Shown: positions 62,150-64,000 of the stretch, in pieces
Numbering within the stretch: position 1 is the stretch's first letter
Layout of the letters: every line of letters begins with the position of its first letter
NCBI RefSeq assembly: GCF_900115305.1
Contig: NZ_FOVW01000011.1
Coordinates: 62,001-126,000, forward strand
DNA length: 64,000 nucleotides
Direction: 5' to 3'
DNA from: Algoriphagus ornithinivorans
GTDB lineage: Bacteria; Bacteroidota; Bacteroidia; Cytophagales; Cyclobacteriaceae
Translations under genes and position numbers: made by a program
Notes under the pieces: generated by a model
Database searches by the model: none
What the model saw: the letters and a program-made list of their open reading frames with translations, nothing else
What the model was told of the DNA's origin: nothing

Positions 62150-63201
62150 CGAGCTTTGTCCGTTCCAAAGACTTTTTGTTGTACCAGTTTAATCAATGTT
62201 TGCTCATCCTCTTCCTCTAAAAGTACCTGAATGGGCAGCACAAAAATCGGAATTTCTCTTAGAAATCCTTTGGGAAGTAAAGATTTTACTTTTACCCCAT
62301 CTTTTTCTGTTGTGAGAATAACGGGATTTTCATTTGCATGTTTGGCGACAAGCAAGCCTATCTTTTCCAAATCAGCCTGATCATAATGATGATGATCCGA
62401 AAACTTTACAGCCTCCAACACTTCATATTGACTTTTGCAATAATCTATAAACTGCTGATTATTAGATATTCCACTAAATAAAATTACTCGTTTTCTGAAC
62501 TGAGAATTTTCTGCAAGTGCTTGTGGTTCCCCATAGCCTACTTTTGTGAACATGACAGGCTTTGAGCCAGCATATTGCCTAATTTTTTCTTGAAATTCTG
62601 AGGCCTCCTGATTGGACTTAGACAAGGGGCTTTTGGTAACAATAATCAAATCGGCTCTTTTTGCTCCATTTCTACTTTCTCTAAGCCTTCCCATTGGAAG
62701 TAAAAAGTCCTGAAAAAAAGGCTCTTCCCAAGTAGTCAATAAAATCGAAAAATCTGCTTGAAATGATCGATGCTGAAAGGCATCGTCCAAGATAAGCAGG
62801 TCCAACCCTTCTTCTTCCTCTGCTATTCTTGCAGCTGCATTCACCCGATCTTCTCCCACAAAAACACGGATTTCGTCTCCAAATTTTTGATAAATCTGAT
62901 AGGGTTCATCCCCGATTCCTTCAGGGCTACTGACGGAAGTAGCTTTAATAAAACCCTCAGTTTTTCTTCCATACCCTCTGGACAGGGTAGCTAAGCGGTA
63001 ATCTTGTTTAAATGTTCTTATAAGGTATTCCACCATGGGGGTTTTCCCTGTTCCGCCAACCCTTAAATTACCCACTAGAATAGCGGGAATTGGAGATGGT
63101 GTGGTTTTGAATACTCCAGTATTATAGAGCCAGTTTCTGACTCGAGTGATCAAATCAAATAGGACTGCAAACGGATAAAGAAGAAAAGCAAGGCGCCTCA
63201 T
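62146..63201 (-). CDS. lpxK: tetraacyldisaccharide 4'-kinase LpxK
   Basis: A 351-residue kinase of lipid A synthesis that phosphorylates the 4' position of the tetraacyldisaccharide. The N-terminal membrane-associated helix (about 1-25) is followed by the P-loop VGNLRVGGTGKTPMVEYL (43-60), the LILDDAFQHR signature and the downstream ILTTEKDGVKVKSL motif. It is the first gene of the operon and diverges from the Nif3-like gene. Confidence 0.94.
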   Translation of the reverse strand: MRRLAFLLYPFAVLFDLITRVRNWLYNTGVFKTTPSPIPAILVGNLRVGGTGKTPMVEYLIRTFKQDYRLATLSRGYGRKTEGFIKATSVSSPEGIGDEPYQIYQKFGDEIRVFVGEDRVNAAARIAEEEEGLDLLILDDAFQHRSFQADFSILLTTWEEPFFQDFLLPMGRLRESRNGAKRADLIIVTKSPLSKSNQEASEFQEKIRQYAGSKPVMFTKVGYGEPQALAENSQFRKRVILFSGISNNQQFIDYCKSQYEVLEAVKFSDHHHYDQADLEKIGLLVAKHANENPVILTTEKDGVKVKSLLPKGFLREIPIFVLPIQVLLEEEDEQTLIKLVQQKVFGTDKAR

Positions 63202-63213
63202 TCCTAAGAATTC

Positions 63214-63221
63214 GTATTTTT
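63214..63221 (+). promoter_or_regulatory. possible -7 box for the Nif3-like gene
   Basis: TATTTTTG matches the TAnnTTTG consensus in the 41-bp gap between lpxK (-) and the Nif3 gene (+). It would give a transcript starting about 15 bases before the ATG. I see no matching -33 element. Confidence 0.4.
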
Positions 63222-63242
63222 GATCAAATAAACCAAAAATTT

Positions 63243-64000
63243 ATGGGATACAAGATTGGGGAAGTAATTTCATTTTTAGAAAAGCTGGCTCCCCCCGCCT
63301 ATCAGGAGTCATATGATAATGCTACACTGATAACAGGAAACAGAAACTGGGACTTGACCGGAATCATCTGTTCTTTGGACTGCACTGAGGAAGTCATTCA
63401 AGAAGCCATATCAGCAGGAGCCAATATGGTGGTGGCACATCACCCCATAGTTTTTAAGGGATTGAAAAGCCTGACCGGCAAAAATTATATCGAAAGAACT
63501 GTCATCAAAGCTATCAAACATGATATTGCCATTTATGCTATCCACACTAACCTAGACCATGTCGCTCACGGTGTTAATAAAAGAATCAGCGATAGACTTG
63601 GCCTTTTGAACACAAAGATCTTACAGCCTAAAAAACAGTTGCTCAACAAGTTGGTATTTTTTGTACCGGAGGAACATAAAAACAAGGTTTTGGATGCTGT
63701 CTATGAAGCCGGAGCAGGGCAAATTGGGGAGTATAAAGATTGTTCTTTTCAAGTTAAGGGAATGGGCACCTTTACTCCATCTGAAGATGCAAATCCTTTT
63801 TTAGGCCAAAGAGGAGCTCCACAATACGAGGCCGAAATCCGTGCTGAGGTCATTCTTCCAGCTTTTTTAAGCAATAAGATAATTTCTGCCATGAAAAAAG
63901 CCCATCCATACGAGGAGGTTGCTTATTACCTGAGTGCCTTGGAAAATGAGAATCAGGAAGTCGGCGCAGGAATGGTTGGAGAGTTGGAAGATCCAATGAC
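63243..64000 (+). CDS. Nif3-like dinuclear-metal hexameric protein (partial, runs past the window)
   Basis: The open frame starts at ATG 63243 and is still open at the last base, after 252 codons. The sequence shows the Nif3/DUF34 signatures: NATLITGNRN, the metal-binding MVVAHHPIVFKGL (His pair) and AIYAIHTNLDHVAHGVN. The following region looks like the inserted CutA-like domain seen in the YqfO subtype. The family is universal and its activity is not settled, with GTP cyclohydrolase-like or metal-binding roles suggested. It diverges from lpxK. Confidence 0.92.
   Translation, partial: MGYKIGEVISFLEKLAPPAYQESYDNATLITGNRNWDLTGIICSLDCTEEVIQEAISAGANMVVAHHPIVFKGLKSLTGKNYIERTVIKAIKHDIAIYAIHTNLDHVAHGVNKRISDRLGLLNTKILQPKKQLLNKLVFFVPEEHKNKVLDAVYEAGAGQIGEYKDCSFQVKGMGTFTPSEDANPFLGQRGAPQYEAEIRAEVILPAFLSNKIISAMKKAHPYEEVAYYLSALENENQEVGAGMVGELEDPM

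Noticed and set aside
1..64000. CRISPR array, tRNA, rRNA, phage or transposase
   Set aside because: No regularly spaced repeats, no cloverleaf-type sequence with CCA-type ends and no transposase or integrase motifs were seen. Reading by eye could miss a degenerate copy.

Overview
The window looks like chromosome from a Bacteroidota member of the Cytophagales, closest in style to Cyclobacteriaceae such as Algoriphagus. The reasons are a SusC/SusD pair, type III glutamine synthetase (GlnN), a putative-porin family protein, two-component regulator propeller proteins, an AT-rich base composition, a TAnnTTTG-type promoter and few strong Shine-Dalgarno sites. This placement is inferred from gene content, not from a marker-gene search. 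I saw no rRNA, tRNA, CRISPR array, transposase or phage gene.

Layout. 1-6.2 kb (+): the end of an unidentified gene, a TlpA-like thioredoxin, a tight run of flavin amine oxidase, membrane-anchored nitrilase-like protein and secernin-type C69 hydrolase, then a purple-acid-phosphatase-like protein. 6.2-10.7 kb: a sucrose module made of a LacI regulator (+), an amylosucrase (-) and an SLC45/GPH-like sugar transporter (-), with a LacI-type operator candidate upstream of the transporter. 10.9-17.8 kb (-): an eight-gene molybdenum-cofactor operon (moaA, moeA, TauE/SafE permease, moaD, moeB-rhodanese, moaE, a PLP amino-acid decarboxylase, moaC-moaB fusion). 17.9-22.4 kb: an AraC regulator with an envelope protein, an NTF2-like protein, a degenerate M23-like protein and a fasciclin lipoprotein.

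22.7-31.2 kb (+): a molybdenum hydroxylase locus, the likely customer of the cofactor operon. It holds two paralogous Tat-exported large subunits, one [2Fe-2S] subunit, and between them a periplasmic propeller sensor that keeps the phospho-accepting histidine helix but has no ATPase domain, plus a stand-alone receiver. 31.3-34.6 kb: a DUF4397 lipoprotein and an ECF sigma factor operon whose second gene appears to join an anti-sigma-like membrane anchor to an outer-membrane beta-barrel. 34.6-44.3 kb (-): a polysaccharide-utilisation-type locus (SusC, SusD, GH18, ROK, FAD oxidoreductase, unknown), with a strong terminator between susD and the GH18 gene.

44.8-64 kb is mostly housekeeping: glnN (-), mtaB (+), a eukaryote-type branching enzyme (+), small membrane/SRPBCC/ATP-grasp genes (+), a PA0069-family radical SAM protein (-), a DUF2975-XRE pair and DUF805 (+), a secreted esterase, GMC oxidoreductase and ABC permease (-), the overlapping lpxK-porin-miaE operon (-), and a Nif3-family gene that runs off the end.

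The most interesting parts are the Mo-hydroxylase/ATPase-less sensor locus, the amino-acid decarboxylase and sulfur permease inside the Moco operon, and the envelope-spanning partner of the ECF sigma factor.
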